Assembly (NCBI RefSeq): GCF_007995155.1
Contig: NZ_CP042593.1
Coordinates: 166,001 to 230,000 of the forward strand
DNA: 64,000 nucleotides
Origin: Cytobacillus dafuensis
GTDB taxonomy: Bacteria; Bacillota; Bacilli; Bacillales; Cytobacillaceae
Reading direction: 5' to 3'
Part shown: piece by piece, positions 42,695-51,201 of the stretch
Numbering within the stretch: position 1 is the first letter of the stretch
Layout: the number at the start of each line of letters is the position of its first letter
The notes under the pieces: generated by a model
Told to the model about the DNA's origin: nothing
Databases searched by the model: none
The model's input: the letters and a program-made list of their open reading frames with translations, nothing else
Translations under genes and position numbers: made by a program

Positions 42695-42926
42695 GACTAA
42701 CTAGAAATATTTAATTTCCATCTTAAACAAAAGCACCCTTTCGTAATATAAGGTTAGCCAGATTTCTGGTTGACCTTTTTCTATATGATCTTATTATTAC
42801 GGTAGTCGGGGTAGAACGCCGCACCCGTGGAAGTAAATCCCGTCAGCAGCAATAAAAGCTCCATAAAGAAAATCGGCTGTATCCAATGGGGATAGCTGAT
42901 TTTAATAATATTTAGAAAATCCAGTT
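42695..42926. other. Gene-free stretch after the element
   Basis: It contains a terminator-like hairpin (AAGGTTAGCCAG/CTGGTTGACCTT plus TTTTT, 42749-42778). The sequence at 42795-42890 changes to a more GC-rich character. No credible gene is seen. Confidence 0.4.
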
Positions 42927-43150
42927 GACAGTCCGTTCTACTACGTGTTACGATATACTTGTAGTAGGTCACACTGGATACCAACACCACTGAATAGTGA
43001 GATTGCATAAATATTTTTAAGAAAAATAGTTGACACCCCTACTACTCAGTGTTACAATGTACATGTAATAAGCAATACTGAATAGCGTGATTCCAAAAAG
43101 CTATTCAGTAAAAATTTCCCTTAGTACTATGTTATACTGAATATAAGTCA
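42927..43150 (+). promoter_or_regulatory. Duplicated promoter region and PadR-type operator
   Basis: Two promoters share a repeated plan: TTGACA...CTACTAC...GTTAC...TGTAGTA (42927-42980) and TTGACA...CTACTACT...GTTACAAT...TGTAATA (43030-43076). A 10-bp inverted repeat ACTGAATAGC (43077-43086) and GCTATTCAGT (43100-43109) follows the second. A half copy, ACTGAATAG, is at about 42989. They fit autoregulation by the PadR protein encoded next. Confidence 0.65.
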
Positions 43151-43182
43151 GACAAAATAGGGAGGTAAAGGAGAATCTGAAC

Positions 43183-43503
43183 ATGGAAAATTTAACTGAA
43201 ATGCTGAAAGGTTCGCTGGAAGGCTGCGTGTTGGAAATCATCAGCCGTCATGAAACCTATGGCTACGAGATTACCCGCCGCCTGAACGAGCTTGGGTTTA
43301 CCGAAGTTGTGGAAGGGACGGTCTACACCATTCTCGTGCGATTAGAAAAGAAAAAACTGGTGACCATTGAAAAGAAACCGTCAGATATGGGGCCGCCCCG
43401 CAAGTTTTACTCACTTAATGAGGCTGGCCGCCAGGAACTTGAATTGTTTTGGAAAAAATGGGATTTTGTATCATCAAAAATCAACGTCTTAAAGTCAATC
43501 TAG
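43183..43503 (+). CDS. PadR-family transcriptional regulator
   Basis: The 106-residue protein has a winged helix (about residues 5-80, MLKGSLEGCVLEIISRHETY, then EGTVYTILVRLEKKKL) and a short C-terminal dimerisation helix. PadR repressors of this small class control drug-efflux pumps. It heads a gene set encoding a DUF1048 protein and an ABC exporter. AAAGGAG precedes the ATG, and the control region is at 42927-43150. Codon use is more GC-rich than the neighbouring element. Confidence 0.9.
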   Translation: MENLTEMLKGSLEGCVLEIISRHETYGYEITRRLNELGFTEVVEGTVYTILVRLEKKKLVTIEKKPSDMGPPRKFYSLNEAGRQELELFWKKWDFVSSKINVLKSI

Positions 43504-43574
43504 CTTCATAAGATATTCCGTACGATATTTTTGAAGTGTCTTGTTCAGCTTTATAAAAAAGGAGGAAAAATAAC

Positions 43575-43919
43575 ATGTTGGAAATGTTTAAAAAAATGAT
43601 TGGTGATAAAAAAGAGTACAAAATGATGATGGCACGGGTTGAAGCCCTGCCAGAGGACTACCAGTTTGTATTTAAGAAAATTCAAAACTACATGTGGAGT
43701 TTCTCAGCAGGGGGCAGCGGGATGGATATGCTGCACATGCAGTATGAATTAATCGAGTTGTTCGAAGCAGGTGCGGCGGAAGGTAGACAAGTGCTGGAAA
43801 TCACTGGGGAAGACGTGGCGTCCTTTGCCGACGAACTAGTGGCAAACGCTAAAACCTATGTCGCCAAGTATCGTGAAGATTTGAATAAGAGTATCATGAA
43901 GCGATTGGGAAAAAAATAA
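43575..43919 (+). CDS. DUF1048 family protein
   Basis: A 114-residue, probably all-helical protein with the DUF1048 look (EMFKKMIGDKKEYKMMMARV, then EDYQFVFKKIQNYMW). Proteins of this type are usually found beside PadR regulators, as here. GGAGG precedes the ATG. Its role is not known; in context it is a partner of the regulator or transporter. Confidence 0.85.
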   Translation: MLEMFKKMIGDKKEYKMMMARVEALPEDYQFVFKKIQNYMWSFSAGGSGMDMLHMQYELIELFEAGAAEGRQVLEITGEDVASFADELVANAKTYVAKYREDLNKSIMKRLGKK

Positions 43920-44057
43920 ATTCAATAGATAATACCGACTGATTAGCTGGTTATAAATGTGAATTGCCACCTTTGCTATTCAGTTATATTTTTAGCTTAG
44001 TAATAAGTAATACAGATTATCAGTCAGACTAAATAGTTTTATAAGGAGGAAAAAAGT

Positions 44058-44819
44058 ATGGGCAATGCAGCGATTTCTGTAAAAGGGTTAAAAAAATCCT
44101 TTAAAGACAAGGAAGTCTTAAAGGGGGTGGATTTTGAGGTGCGACCTGGCGAAATTTTCGCACTGCTGGGCTCAAATGGAGCGGGCAAGACGACGACGGT
44201 CAACATCCTCTCGACACTGATGAAGCCCGATGGCGGCGAAGTAGGTATTTGCGGCTTTGACGTCCAGCGTCAACCGGATCATGTTCGCCAGAGCATCAGC
44301 CTGACAGGGCAGTTCGCAGCATTAGACGGTATACTCACAGGAAGGGAAAATCTGATGATGATCGCCAAGTTGCGGGGAGTTTCCAATCCCGCTCAAGTCG
44401 CCGACAATCTGCTTGCAAGATTCAGCCTGACTGATGCGGCTAACCGCCGGGCGGATCAGTATTCCGGCGGGATGAAGCGCCGGCTTGACATCGCCATGAG
44501 CCTGATCGGGACGCCAGCAGTCATTTTTCTCGACGAACCGACGACAGGGCTTGACCCTGAAGCGCGGCTTGAAGTCTGGGATACCGTCAAGGAGCTTGCT
44601 GGCGGCGGCACGACCATCTTGCTGACGACCCAGTACCTGGAGGAGGCCGAACAACTGGCGGACCGTATCGCCATCCTGCATGGTGGAAAAATCATCACGA
44701 CCGGTACCCTTACCGAACTCAAAGAGATGTTCCCGCCAGCGAAAGTGGAGTATATCGAGAAGCAGCCGACATTGGAGGAAATTTTCCTCGCGATTATCGG
44801 CAAAAAGGAGGAGATGTAA
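44058..44819 (+). CDS. ABC transporter ATP-binding protein, drug-export type
   Basis: The 253-residue protein has Walker A GSNGAGKT, signature YSGGMKRRLDIAMS and Walker B VIFLDEPTTGLDP. It resembles the DrrA class of multidrug exporters and partners the permease, whose ATG follows directly. The C-terminal extension is shorter than in full DrrA. The gene is markedly GC-rich, about 55 percent by eye, against the AT-rich chromosome, a sign of transfer. A GGAGG site is present. Confidence 0.92.
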   Translation: MGNAAISVKGLKKSFKDKEVLKGVDFEVRPGEIFALLGSNGAGKTTTVNILSTLMKPDGGEVGICGFDVQRQPDHVRQSISLTGQFAALDGILTGRENLMMIAKLRGVSNPAQVADNLLARFSLTDAANRRADQYSGGMKRRLDIAMSLIGTPAVIFLDEPTTGLDPEARLEVWDTVKELAGGGTTILLTTQYLEEAEQLADRIAILHGGKIITTGTLTELKEMFPPAKVEYIEKQPTLEEIFLAIIGKKEEM

Positions 44820-45569
44820 ATGAAAAGCAAAACAGGGGTATTACTAGGGCGTTTAATGCGCAACATCATGCGTAGCCCGGATACGATTATCACGGTGGCG
44901 ATTACGCCGATTATGATGATGCTGCTGTTTGTCTACGTATTTGGCGGCGCCATAGAGACAGGCACGGACAACTACGTCAATTATTTATTGCCGGGAATCT
45001 TGCTGATGGCTATCGCATCCGGCGTCGCTTACACTTCCTTGCGGCTGTTTAACGATGTAAAGAGCGGGCTGATGGCACGTTTCATTACCATGCCCATCAA
45101 GCGCTCGTCGGTATTGTGGGCTCACGTGTTGACCTCGCTTGTTTCCAATGTGCTTACTGTCGTGGTGGTTATCCTTATCGCGCTCTTGATGGGCTTCCGT
45201 TCCAGCGCTGATATCCTGGATTGGCTCGCGGTAGCTGGGATACTCGTGCTGTTTACGCTGGCGCTGACATGGTTGGCGGTCATTCCTGGATTGACAGCTA
45301 AGTCTATGGAAGGGGCGACTGCTTACTCGTACCCGTTGATTTTCCTGCCGTTTATCAGTTCGGCCTTTGTCCCAACCGAAACCATGCCTAAAATTGTCCG
45401 TGCGTTCGCTGAGAACCAGCCCGTGACTTCAATCGTGAATGCGATTCGTGCCCTCTTGTATGAAGGGTCTGTTGGCAACGATATCTGGATCGCGCTTGCC
45501 TGGTGCGTCGGCATCATGGTCATCGCTTACTTCTTCGCCAGTAATACATTTAAACGCCAGTTAGGGTAA
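44820..45569 (+). CDS. ABC-2 type transporter permease
   Basis: A 249-residue membrane protein with about six hydrophobic helices, of the ABC-2 drug-export permease kind (PIMMMLLFVYVFGGAIETG, then YVNYLLPGILLMAIASG). It starts one base after the ATPase stop codon and shares its GC-rich character. The substrate cannot be told. Together they form a one-ATPase, one-permease exporter under PadR control. Confidence 0.9.
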   Translation: MKSKTGVLLGRLMRNIMRSPDTIITVAITPIMMMLLFVYVFGGAIETGTDNYVNYLLPGILLMAIASGVAYTSLRLFNDVKSGLMARFITMPIKRSSVLWAHVLTSLVSNVLTVVVVILIALLMGFRSSADILDWLAVAGILVLFTLALTWLAVIPGLTAKSMEGATAYSYPLIFLPFISSAFVPTETMPKIVRAFAENQPVTSIVNAIRALLYEGSVGNDIWIALAWCVGIMVIAYFFASNTFKRQLG

Positions 45570-45579
45570 GGACATCATT

Positions 45580-45786
45580 ATGGGATTTGCCGTATCAATA
45601 GTCAGCCGCTGCGATGAATCCATTTGCTATCACATGGAAGGCTGCTTAAATGCTGGGGAAACCATCGACGAAATCATGGAAACCCTCAAAATTGTTGTGA
45701 TTGGTGGCGGCTCAATCACTTATCCCAACGCGAGGTTTGCCATGCATGCTTTAGAAGAATTTACAGGGGGTAGTGCTCTTTCGTAG
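45580..45786 (+). pseudogene. N-terminally short carboxymuconolactone decarboxylase-like protein
   Basis: The 68-residue product resembles the C-terminal half of AhpD/CMD proteins (RCDESICYHMEGCLNAGET, then KIVVIGGG and MHALEEF). The usual Cys-x-x-Cys-x-x-x-His pattern is distorted and the first helices are missing, so it is likely a truncated remnant carried with the transporter genes. A weak ribosome site (AAGGACA) allows translation of a short form. Confidence 0.55.
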
Positions 45787-45787
45787 G

Positions 45788-45833
45788 GAACTATGGATTA
45801 CATTTCAGTTGGAATGTGATTCATAGTTTTTTT
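45788..45833 (+). terminator. Terminator of the PadR/ABC gene set
   Basis: AACTATGGATTACATT pairs with AATGTGATTCATAGTT and is followed by TTTTTTC. Confidence 0.85.
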
Positions 45834-46069
45834 CGCTTGAAGGAAAAAATTCTTAAGGCAGCACGAAAAGAAAGAATTTTTCTCCCTTAAATCGGATTTT
45901 AAAACGATCAAAAATGTACATATTTAGGTTGACGTTTATAATTTTGTTAGTTGTCTACTTTTTTGATACCTAACTTAGTTAATATAATAAAACATATATT
46001 ATTATTTATCGACGTACTGATAATATGAAATATCATAAAGAATATGTATCAATGATAAAGGAGAGTATA

Positions 46070-46864
46070 ATGTACACAATTGGACAAGTAGCTAAATTTT
46101 TAGGTGTATCTAGAGATACCTTAAAATTTTATGAAGAAAAGGAATTAGTTAAGCCTAAGCAAAATATTGAGAATGGGTATAGAAAATATAATCGTTTTGA
46201 TATATATGATATAACCACAGTAAATTTCTATAGAGAAATGGATATTGAAATAAAAAAAATCCAGGAATTAAGAAAAAGCAAGAGTATAGAGGGAATAAAA
46301 TCATTATTAGAAGAGAAAGAACAAGAGGTTTTAGAAGAAATAGAATATAAAAAGCTTCTTTTAAAAAAGCTTCAGATCGTAAAAGAAGATTGCGAAAAAA
46401 TTAAACAATACTTAGGAGAGTACACAGTAAAAGAAATGAAGCCTTTAGAAATAAAAGGAGAAATAGAGCATTTCACTGCGTATGATGAATATGAAACTCT
46501 TAAAGAGAACACGGACAGCTTGAAAAAAGCAGTTACTCTAACCTCTTTAAGAAGAGTCATAAGATTCAATGACGAAGGTATTCTAGAAGATAAGTTTATC
46601 ATTGTAAGAAAAGTAGAAGACTTTCATAAAGAAATTGAAGGTGAAATTCTATCTCATCCAAAATGTATGTATACCGTTATTGAAGATGGAAGATGGTCAA
46701 CTGGTGGAAACAACACTGACCATAAAGTGGAAGCTAGTTTAAGAAAAGCAGCAATAGAAAATGGGTATGAACTTTTGGGGCTAGTTTATATAAATCTATT
46801 ACTTACCACTTATGAAGATGGACTTGAACGTGTATTTTTAGAAATGTATGCACCTATAAAGTGA
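46070..46864 (+). CDS. MerR-family regulator with effector-binding domain
   Basis: The predicted protein has 264 residues; the ATG at 46070 is chosen because AAAGGAGAG lies directly before it and the protein then starts MYTIGQVAKFLGVSRDTLKF, the MerR DNA-binding helices. A coiled-coil dimer helix (about 75-125) and a GyrI-like ligand-binding domain (about 140-260, with MYTVIEDGRW and LERVFLEMYAPIK) follow. Such proteins often control multidrug transporters. The target is not evident; the CPBP protease gene lies downstream. Confidence 0.85.
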   Translation: MYTIGQVAKFLGVSRDTLKFYEEKELVKPKQNIENGYRKYNRFDIYDITTVNFYREMDIEIKKIQELRKSKSIEGIKSLLEEKEQEVLEEIEYKKLLLKKLQIVKEDCEKIKQYLGEYTVKEMKPLEIKGEIEHFTAYDEYETLKENTDSLKKAVTLTSLRRVIRFNDEGILEDKFIIVRKVEDFHKEIEGEILSHPKCMYTVIEDGRWSTGGNNTDHKVEASLRKAAIENGYELLGLVYINLLLTTYEDGLERVFLEMYAPIK

Positions 46865-46879
46865 AACTTTAATCAGTGG

Positions 46880-46972
46880 GGATTTTTCGACGCACAGGAT
46901 GTGCTAGTGCCGACGTTGCCACAGGACGTGGCGATCTTAGTCGGCGTCATCCCCCGCTGATTATTAGTTGAA
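46880..46972. repeat. Dispersed repeat with CACAGGACGTGG core
   Basis: It contains ACAGGATGTGCTAGTGCCGA, then GTTGCCACAGGACGTGGCGA and TAGTCGGCGTCATCC. A related copy is at 61800-61900. This matches a repeat I recognise from intergenic regions of Bacillus genomes; GCCAC-AGGAC-GTGGC is a small hairpin. Confidence 0.65.
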
Positions 46973-46987
46973 CGAATCGGGCTTTTA

Positions 46988-47066
46988 CGGGCAGTTGATT
47001 TCCACCTACCATCTTGGCTTTCGCTGAACTTTAAGGTGGGAGTCTTACTGCCCGTTAATGCGGGAC
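46988..47066. other. Large stem-loop, possible relict RNA structure
   Basis: CGGGCAGT (46988-46995) pairs with ACTGCCCG (47047-47054), and CCACCT pairs with AGGTGG inside it, leaving a large apical loop. CCCG/CGGG continues after. It resembles end structures of some IS200/IS605 relatives, but no transposase is nearby. It fills most of the 318-bp space before the protease gene. Confidence 0.4.
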
Positions 47067-47182
47067 AAAATAATGCAGATACGTATTGACCTATGAGTAA
47101 CCCCTAGGTTTAAGCTGAAGGTATTCGTAAATATGAGCGTTATTATATTTACAAAATACTTAGTTTGAAGAGGGGATTATAC

Positions 47183-48019
47183 ATGAACAGAGAAAAGAAA
47201 CTTAAAAATCCAATAGCAAGTTTTATTCTACTAACCAATATCATCTTTTTGCCACTTTTTTTTCTTGTAGGAGCCACAAGGATGTTAGGATTTCCTGCAT
47301 GGGTCTTTGATGTTATGCACTGTATATCAGCTTGGTCCTCAACCTTTGCTTTTGCAGCGTTATTTAAAAAAATCTATCCTGGGCAGCGTTTTATACAATT
47401 TGTAAAAGATAAATTCAAGAATAAACTTAAATTTTCTGTGATTCTCACGGTAAGTATGATTCAAGCTTTCATATTTTTGATAATTATGTTTCTCGTATCT
47501 AATAACAGTGAAGCAGACTCAATTTTTACGATATCTTCATGGGGAATGCTGATATATTTCTTTTTGAAAAATCTTCTGTCAGGCCCACTAGGAGAAGAAA
47601 TAGGGTGGAGAGGTTTCGCTCTAATGGAGCTTCAAAAGAAGAATTCGCCATTAAAAACTTCGATCATCATCGGATTTTGGTGGGGGATGTGGCATCTTCC
47701 TATATGGTTTACTACAGGGTATGTGGGCATTGATTTAATCAAATATATTCTATTCTTTATGATTTCAATCCTATCCACTACGATCATCATGACCGCATTT
47801 TATAACTTAAATCAGAATTTAATCATCCCCATTACCATCCACCAATTCTTTAATTTCTTTATTGGCATCATAAAGGGAAACTTAATCGATTTAATCATGT
47901 ATAGCGCAATTTTTTATTTCGCAGCAGCTGTTTTAATCATCATTATAAATCCAAAGAAAGTATTGTATGGAAAGGAAGATACAAACAGTATTAATGAAAA
48001 GCATTCCATGATTCCATGA
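47183..48019 (+). CDS. CPBP family intramembrane metalloprotease
   Basis: The predicted protein has 278 residues; the ATG at 47183 follows AGAGGGG. About seven to eight transmembrane helices are present. The Abi/CPBP motifs are clear: PLGEEIGWRGFAL (EExxxR) near residue 140 and WGMWHLPIWF near 170, with a His in the later helix (ITIHQFFNF). These enzymes resemble prenyl-CAAX proteases and are often linked to bacteriocin immunity. No peptide gene is seen nearby. Confidence 0.88.
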   Translation: MNREKKLKNPIASFILLTNIIFLPLFFLVGATRMLGFPAWVFDVMHCISAWSSTFAFAALFKKIYPGQRFIQFVKDKFKNKLKFSVILTVSMIQAFIFLIIMFLVSNNSEADSIFTISSWGMLIYFFLKNLLSGPLGEEIGWRGFALMELQKKNSPLKTSIIIGFWWGMWHLPIWFTTGYVGIDLIKYILFFMISILSTTIIMTAFYNLNQNLIIPITIHQFFNFFIGIIKGNLIDLIMYSAIFYFAAAVLIIIINPKKVLYGKEDTNSINEKHSMIP

Positions 48020-48094
48020 TTTAGTGATAGTTTTACAGCTATACTTGTCCACACCTAAAAAACATTGTCCTTAGATAAAAAAGTATGATCAAGA

Positions 48095-48140
48095 TCGAAG
48101 GAAAATCGGGTGAAATGCCTGGTTATCCTTCGGTTTTTTT
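48095..48140 (+). terminator. Terminator after the CPBP gene
   Basis: CGAAGGA and TCCTTCG form a stem around a GC-containing loop, followed by TTTTTTT. Confidence 0.75.
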
Positions 48141-48202
48141 GAATGGAAAAAGCGGGAAGATTCCTATTCCACTTATTAATATTATGCTAAAAACTATATT
48201 AA

Positions 48203-48394
48203 ACTTTTTCATATAACCAATCCTTTAAAAATCATACGATACCAGATGAGTTAATTATCGAATTCCATACGGGTGTAATTGCAACGTTAAGCGCATGGTG
48301 GTTACAGAATAGAAAAAGTGTTTCAGCAGAAGAAATGGATAGATACTTCCGTCAGCTAATTAATCAAGATATTTTTCAATTTGAAAGGGAATGA
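48203..48394 (+). pseudogene. TetR regulator remnant, C-terminal part
   Basis: An open frame without a start codon ends at 48394. It reads IPDELIIEFHTGVIATLSAW, then ...EEMDRYFRQLINQD. This is the C-terminal ligand-binding end of a TetR-family protein, and the DNA-binding half is missing. An in-frame TAA lies at its 5' edge. It is a decayed gene in a 550-bp space otherwise free of genes. Confidence 0.65.
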
Positions 48395-48436
48395 AAAGAG
48401 AGGTTGTTGGTGTTAGAAATTTATGAGGTTTGAACA

Positions 48437-48485
48437 TAAGAAAAAGCGTGTTTTAAAAAAAGATTGATCAAAACACGCTTTTTCT
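48437..48485. terminator. Hairpin terminator after the TetR remnant
   Basis: AAAAAGCGTGTTTT pairs with AAAACACGCTTTTT around a 17-base loop with T runs on both strands. Confidence 0.8.
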
Positions 48486-48568
48486 ATATTCAATTGAAAC
48501 ATTCTTCTATAAAAAAGTTTGATAATTTATGACCCTGCTCAATTAAAGCGACCGATTGTTGCGTTAAC

Positions 48569-49039
48569 TCAATTTTTTTCTCTTGCCCTCTGTGTATCTC
48601 TTATATTTTTCTGAACCGTTATAGCTGCAAATAAACTAAGAACAAATGCCATACCATAAAATCCTTTTTCGCTTAAAACAATACTTCCTGCATTGTATAA
48701 ACCGATGGCCATTAATGAAATAGATACAATAAGTGCGAACCAACTAATACCATAATAAATAGGAGTAACTGGTATTCCCTCATCTTTATCTCGAACTGCT
48801 TTTTGTAAAGATATCGCCGAATAAAGTCCGAATACTAAAACTGCAAAGTAATATCCTTTTTCGTTCAATTGCATATTTGCGTTAAACAAACCTATAAGAT
48901 AAGACGCAACACCTATTAATAGCGCTGCCCAAGAAGCCCCTTTGAAGGCTGAAGTCGGTTCTCCCTCTTTCCTTTCTTCTTTCACTTTTAAATCATTTCG
49001 TTTTCCTTTTTCTAATAAAACTTCATTTTCATTGGACAT
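48569..49039 (-). CDS. YiaA/YiaB-type two-helix membrane protein
   Basis: The 156-residue protein has four hydrophobic helices arranged as two similar pairs: [18 protein letters not shown] with [18 protein letters not shown], and [18 protein letters not shown] with [14 protein letters not shown]. That is the yiaA/B two-helix domain in tandem. The charged N-terminus (residues 1-28) is cytosolic by the positive-inside rule. GGAGGCG precedes the ATG. The function is unknown. Confidence 0.8.
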   Translation of the reverse strand: MSNENEVLLEKGKRNDLKVKEERKEGEPTSAFKGASWAALLIGVASYLIGLFNANMQLNEKGYYFAVLVFGLYSAISLQKAVRDKDEGIPVTPIYYGISWFALIVSISLMAIGLYNAGSIVLSEKGFYGMAFVLSLFAAITVQKNIRDTQRAREKN

Positions 49040-49431
49040 TCAATGTTTCGCCTCCATCTTTTAATCTAAGAATAATAGAGCACTAGATACACTGTAGTGC
49101 TCCTATTTGCATCTATTATATAGAAATTCTTACAAATAATACATAATTTTATCCTTAATTTCCATTTAGGATTTCTGAACTCACGACTTGCAAACTAACC
49201 TGCCATTAAGTTGAACAAGAAAAAGCGATCTTCGTTATTGAAGTATCGCACCTGTACTTATAATAAGGTCATCCAGATATTTAAAGTGTACCCTTTGTAA
49301 AAATTAGAATATTAAAAAAACTATATATATTTACCATTATCTCATAATGGTGTAATATTACACTTGTGTGATTATTTTTTTCAAGTCAATCAGTACAAAC
49401 CTTTGAAAAGTAAGACAAGGGAGAGATGAAT
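49040..49431. other. Gene-free stretch
   Basis: It has a hairpin GAGCACTA/TAGTGCTC (49078-49102) and another GCGAT-CTTC/GAAG-ATCGC-like pairing near 49228-49249. No open frame is credible. Promoters for both divergent genes should be here, but none is certain. Confidence 0.4.
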
Positions 49432-49740
49432 TTGAAAAAAAGTATAATAATAATAATAATAACTTTATTTCTTATTTTTTTTTGGACATTTTGGTTTATA
49501 AAAATACCAAAAAAAGAAAAAATGGAGATTTTAGAACGTAGGGTCGTCCAACATTTGGAATACAAAGGCATAGGGATACCTGATATTAAACTTATAGAGG
49601 TTTATTATAATCCTAAATTTAAAAGGGGACCAACTGCGTATATGTGTGTTGTAATATTGAAAAATAATCAGAAAATAAAATATCTATATTATATATCCAG
49701 AAATAATGAACTTATTGAAGAGGTTCATACCGTTCAGTAA
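49432..49740 (+). CDS. Small DUF3139-like membrane-anchored protein
   Basis: A predicted 102-residue protein. A TTG at 49432 lies eight bases after the AAGGGAG site; an ATG at 49426 is only two bases from it. A run of hydrophobic Ile/Leu/Phe residues (about 3-23) is followed by an exported basic domain with EILERRVVQHLEYKG and YMCVVILKNNQ. The layout fits DUF3139, whose function is unknown. Confidence 0.6.
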   Translation: MKKSIIIIIITLFLIFFWTFWFIKIPKKEKMEILERRVVQHLEYKGIGIPDIKLIEVYYNPKFKRGPTAYMCVVILKNNQKIKYLYYISRNNELIEEVHTVQ

Positions 49741-49819
49741 CTTTTTTGTCTTATAACACTTGAAGGATTGTACCCTTTACACGTAAATGAGAAAAAGCAA
49801 AAATTCTTTAATGATAAAA

Positions 49820-50005
49820 CTAGTCTTTAATAAGTCTTTCGAATATTATTTCATAAGACATAGGTTTTCCGTGTCCATTATATTCCAATGGCAAGACCTG
49901 GACTAATCTCCAACCCTCGGATGCATAAGCATTAATGGTTTCTCTATGTGTTGGAGAAGAAAAAAATCCCCCCAGAGAAGTCTCTACAAACTTATATTCA
50001 TACAT
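49820..50005 (-). CDS. DUF4177 family protein
   Basis: The 61-residue product has the typical start YEYKFVE, then EGWRLVQVLPLEYNG and EIIFER. DUF4177 proteins are small soluble alpha-beta proteins of unknown role. GGGAGGTGA precedes the ATG, a strong site that supports expression. Confidence 0.8.
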   Translation of the reverse strand: MYEYKFVETSLGGFFSSPTHRETINAYASEGWRLVQVLPLEYNGHGKPMSYEIIFERLIKD

Positions 50006-50191
50006 ACAATTTCACCTCCCAGTTCTCATATTTTAAGTACGTTTTTACCCTTAGAAATGTTTCAACTTCTTTCTTTAATAGATTTATGAAACTTTATTAC
50101 TATTTTGCAATGATATTCAAACCGTTTACAGCCTCCCTTCGTTTCCTTTAATAGTACTGGTAATAATCAATTATGAAATGGAGGAAGAATT

Positions 50192-50995
50192 ATGAAGAAG
50201 ATCGTGTTTCTATCAGCTCTACTACTCTTTGTCATTACGGCTGCCGGATTTTTAGCTTATGCAAAAATGGACCGTAAACCGGTGTCCCAGGCAACAACAA
50301 TTTCCAGTCAAAGTGATCATGTCATCCGGGTGTACGGACCGGGCGGACCACTTGGACCGATCAAGGAAGCTGCTGAACATTTTTCAGCTGAAACGGGTAT
50401 CAAGGTGGAGGTAACAGCCGGACCAGAGGGCAAATGGATCGACCAGGCAAAGCAAGATGCAGATATTATTTTCGGTGGCTCCGAGTATATGCTGCAGGAC
50501 TTCATCTTTAACCACCCCGAAATGATTGACACGAAATCACGAACGGAGCTTTACCCGCGTGCTGCAGGAATATTGGTGAGGAAAGGGAATCCTAAGAAGA
50601 TTGAAAGCCTGGAGGATTTAACGAAAAATGGAGTGAAAATACTCGATGTGAATGGGGCTGGCCAGCTTGGCCTGTGGGAAGACATGGCAGGCAGAAAAGG
50701 GCTAATCGAAGGAATTTCCCAAAATATTACCCTTTCTGTAAAGTCGAGTGCCGAAGCCATTGAACTATGGAAATCGAATTCCAGCCTGGATGCCTGGATT
50801 ACCTATGAATCGTGGCATTACCGGCTCCAGGATGTGACCGACCTGGTCGAACTGCCCGAAGAAGAAAAGCTCTATCGTGGAACGCCGATCGCCCTGACGA
50901 AAATCACCGATCAGAAAAAAGAGGCACAGCAATTCATAGATTATTTAAAAACGGATAAATCTCACCAAATCTTTCAAAAATGGGGCTGGAAGTAA
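50192..50995 (+). CDS. AcfC-like periplasmic-type substrate-binding protein
   Basis: The 267-residue protein has an N-terminal signal or anchor helix (about 1-25) and a type II solute-binding fold. The phrase IRVYGPGGPLGPIKEAAEHF, the DIIFGGSEYML region and LYPRAAGILVRKGNP fit the AcfC/molybdate-binding-like family. GGAGGAAG precedes the ATG. No permease or ATPase is linked, so its partner is unknown. Base composition is higher in GC than the surroundings. Confidence 0.8.
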   Translation: MKKIVFLSALLLFVITAAGFLAYAKMDRKPVSQATTISSQSDHVIRVYGPGGPLGPIKEAAEHFSAETGIKVEVTAGPEGKWIDQAKQDADIIFGGSEYMLQDFIFNHPEMIDTKSRTELYPRAAGILVRKGNPKKIESLEDLTKNGVKILDVNGAGQLGLWEDMAGRKGLIEGISQNITLSVKSSAEAIELWKSNSSLDAWITYESWHYRLQDVTDLVELPEEEKLYRGTPIALTKITDQKKEAQQFIDYLKTDKSHQIFQKWGWK

Positions 50996-51077
50996 GGACG
51001 AGCCTAGGCACGGTAACTATTCATTATTGTTATTTCTAATCAATTTTTATTATTAAAGAATGTAGATGGGGAGTTTT

Positions 51078-51123
51078 AGAAATATTATCTATATATCTTA
51101 AGGATATATAGATAATATTTTTG
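51078..51123. terminator. Long AT-rich hairpin
   Basis: AAATATTATCTATATATC pairs perfectly with GATATATAGATAATATTT across TTAAG. It ends in TTTG and separates the AcfC-like gene from the convergent oxidoreductase gene. Confidence 0.75.
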
Positions 51124-51201
51124 TTATATATACAGTTATTTATATTTGCTAAACACTTTCTGGACTACTTTTCTGAAAGGGAACATTCACTTGTGTTCTT
51201 A

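Noticed and set aside
42781..43008. Minus-strand ORF of 75 residues upstream of padR
   Set aside because: It overlaps the promoter repeats, has no ribosome site and no protein-like character.
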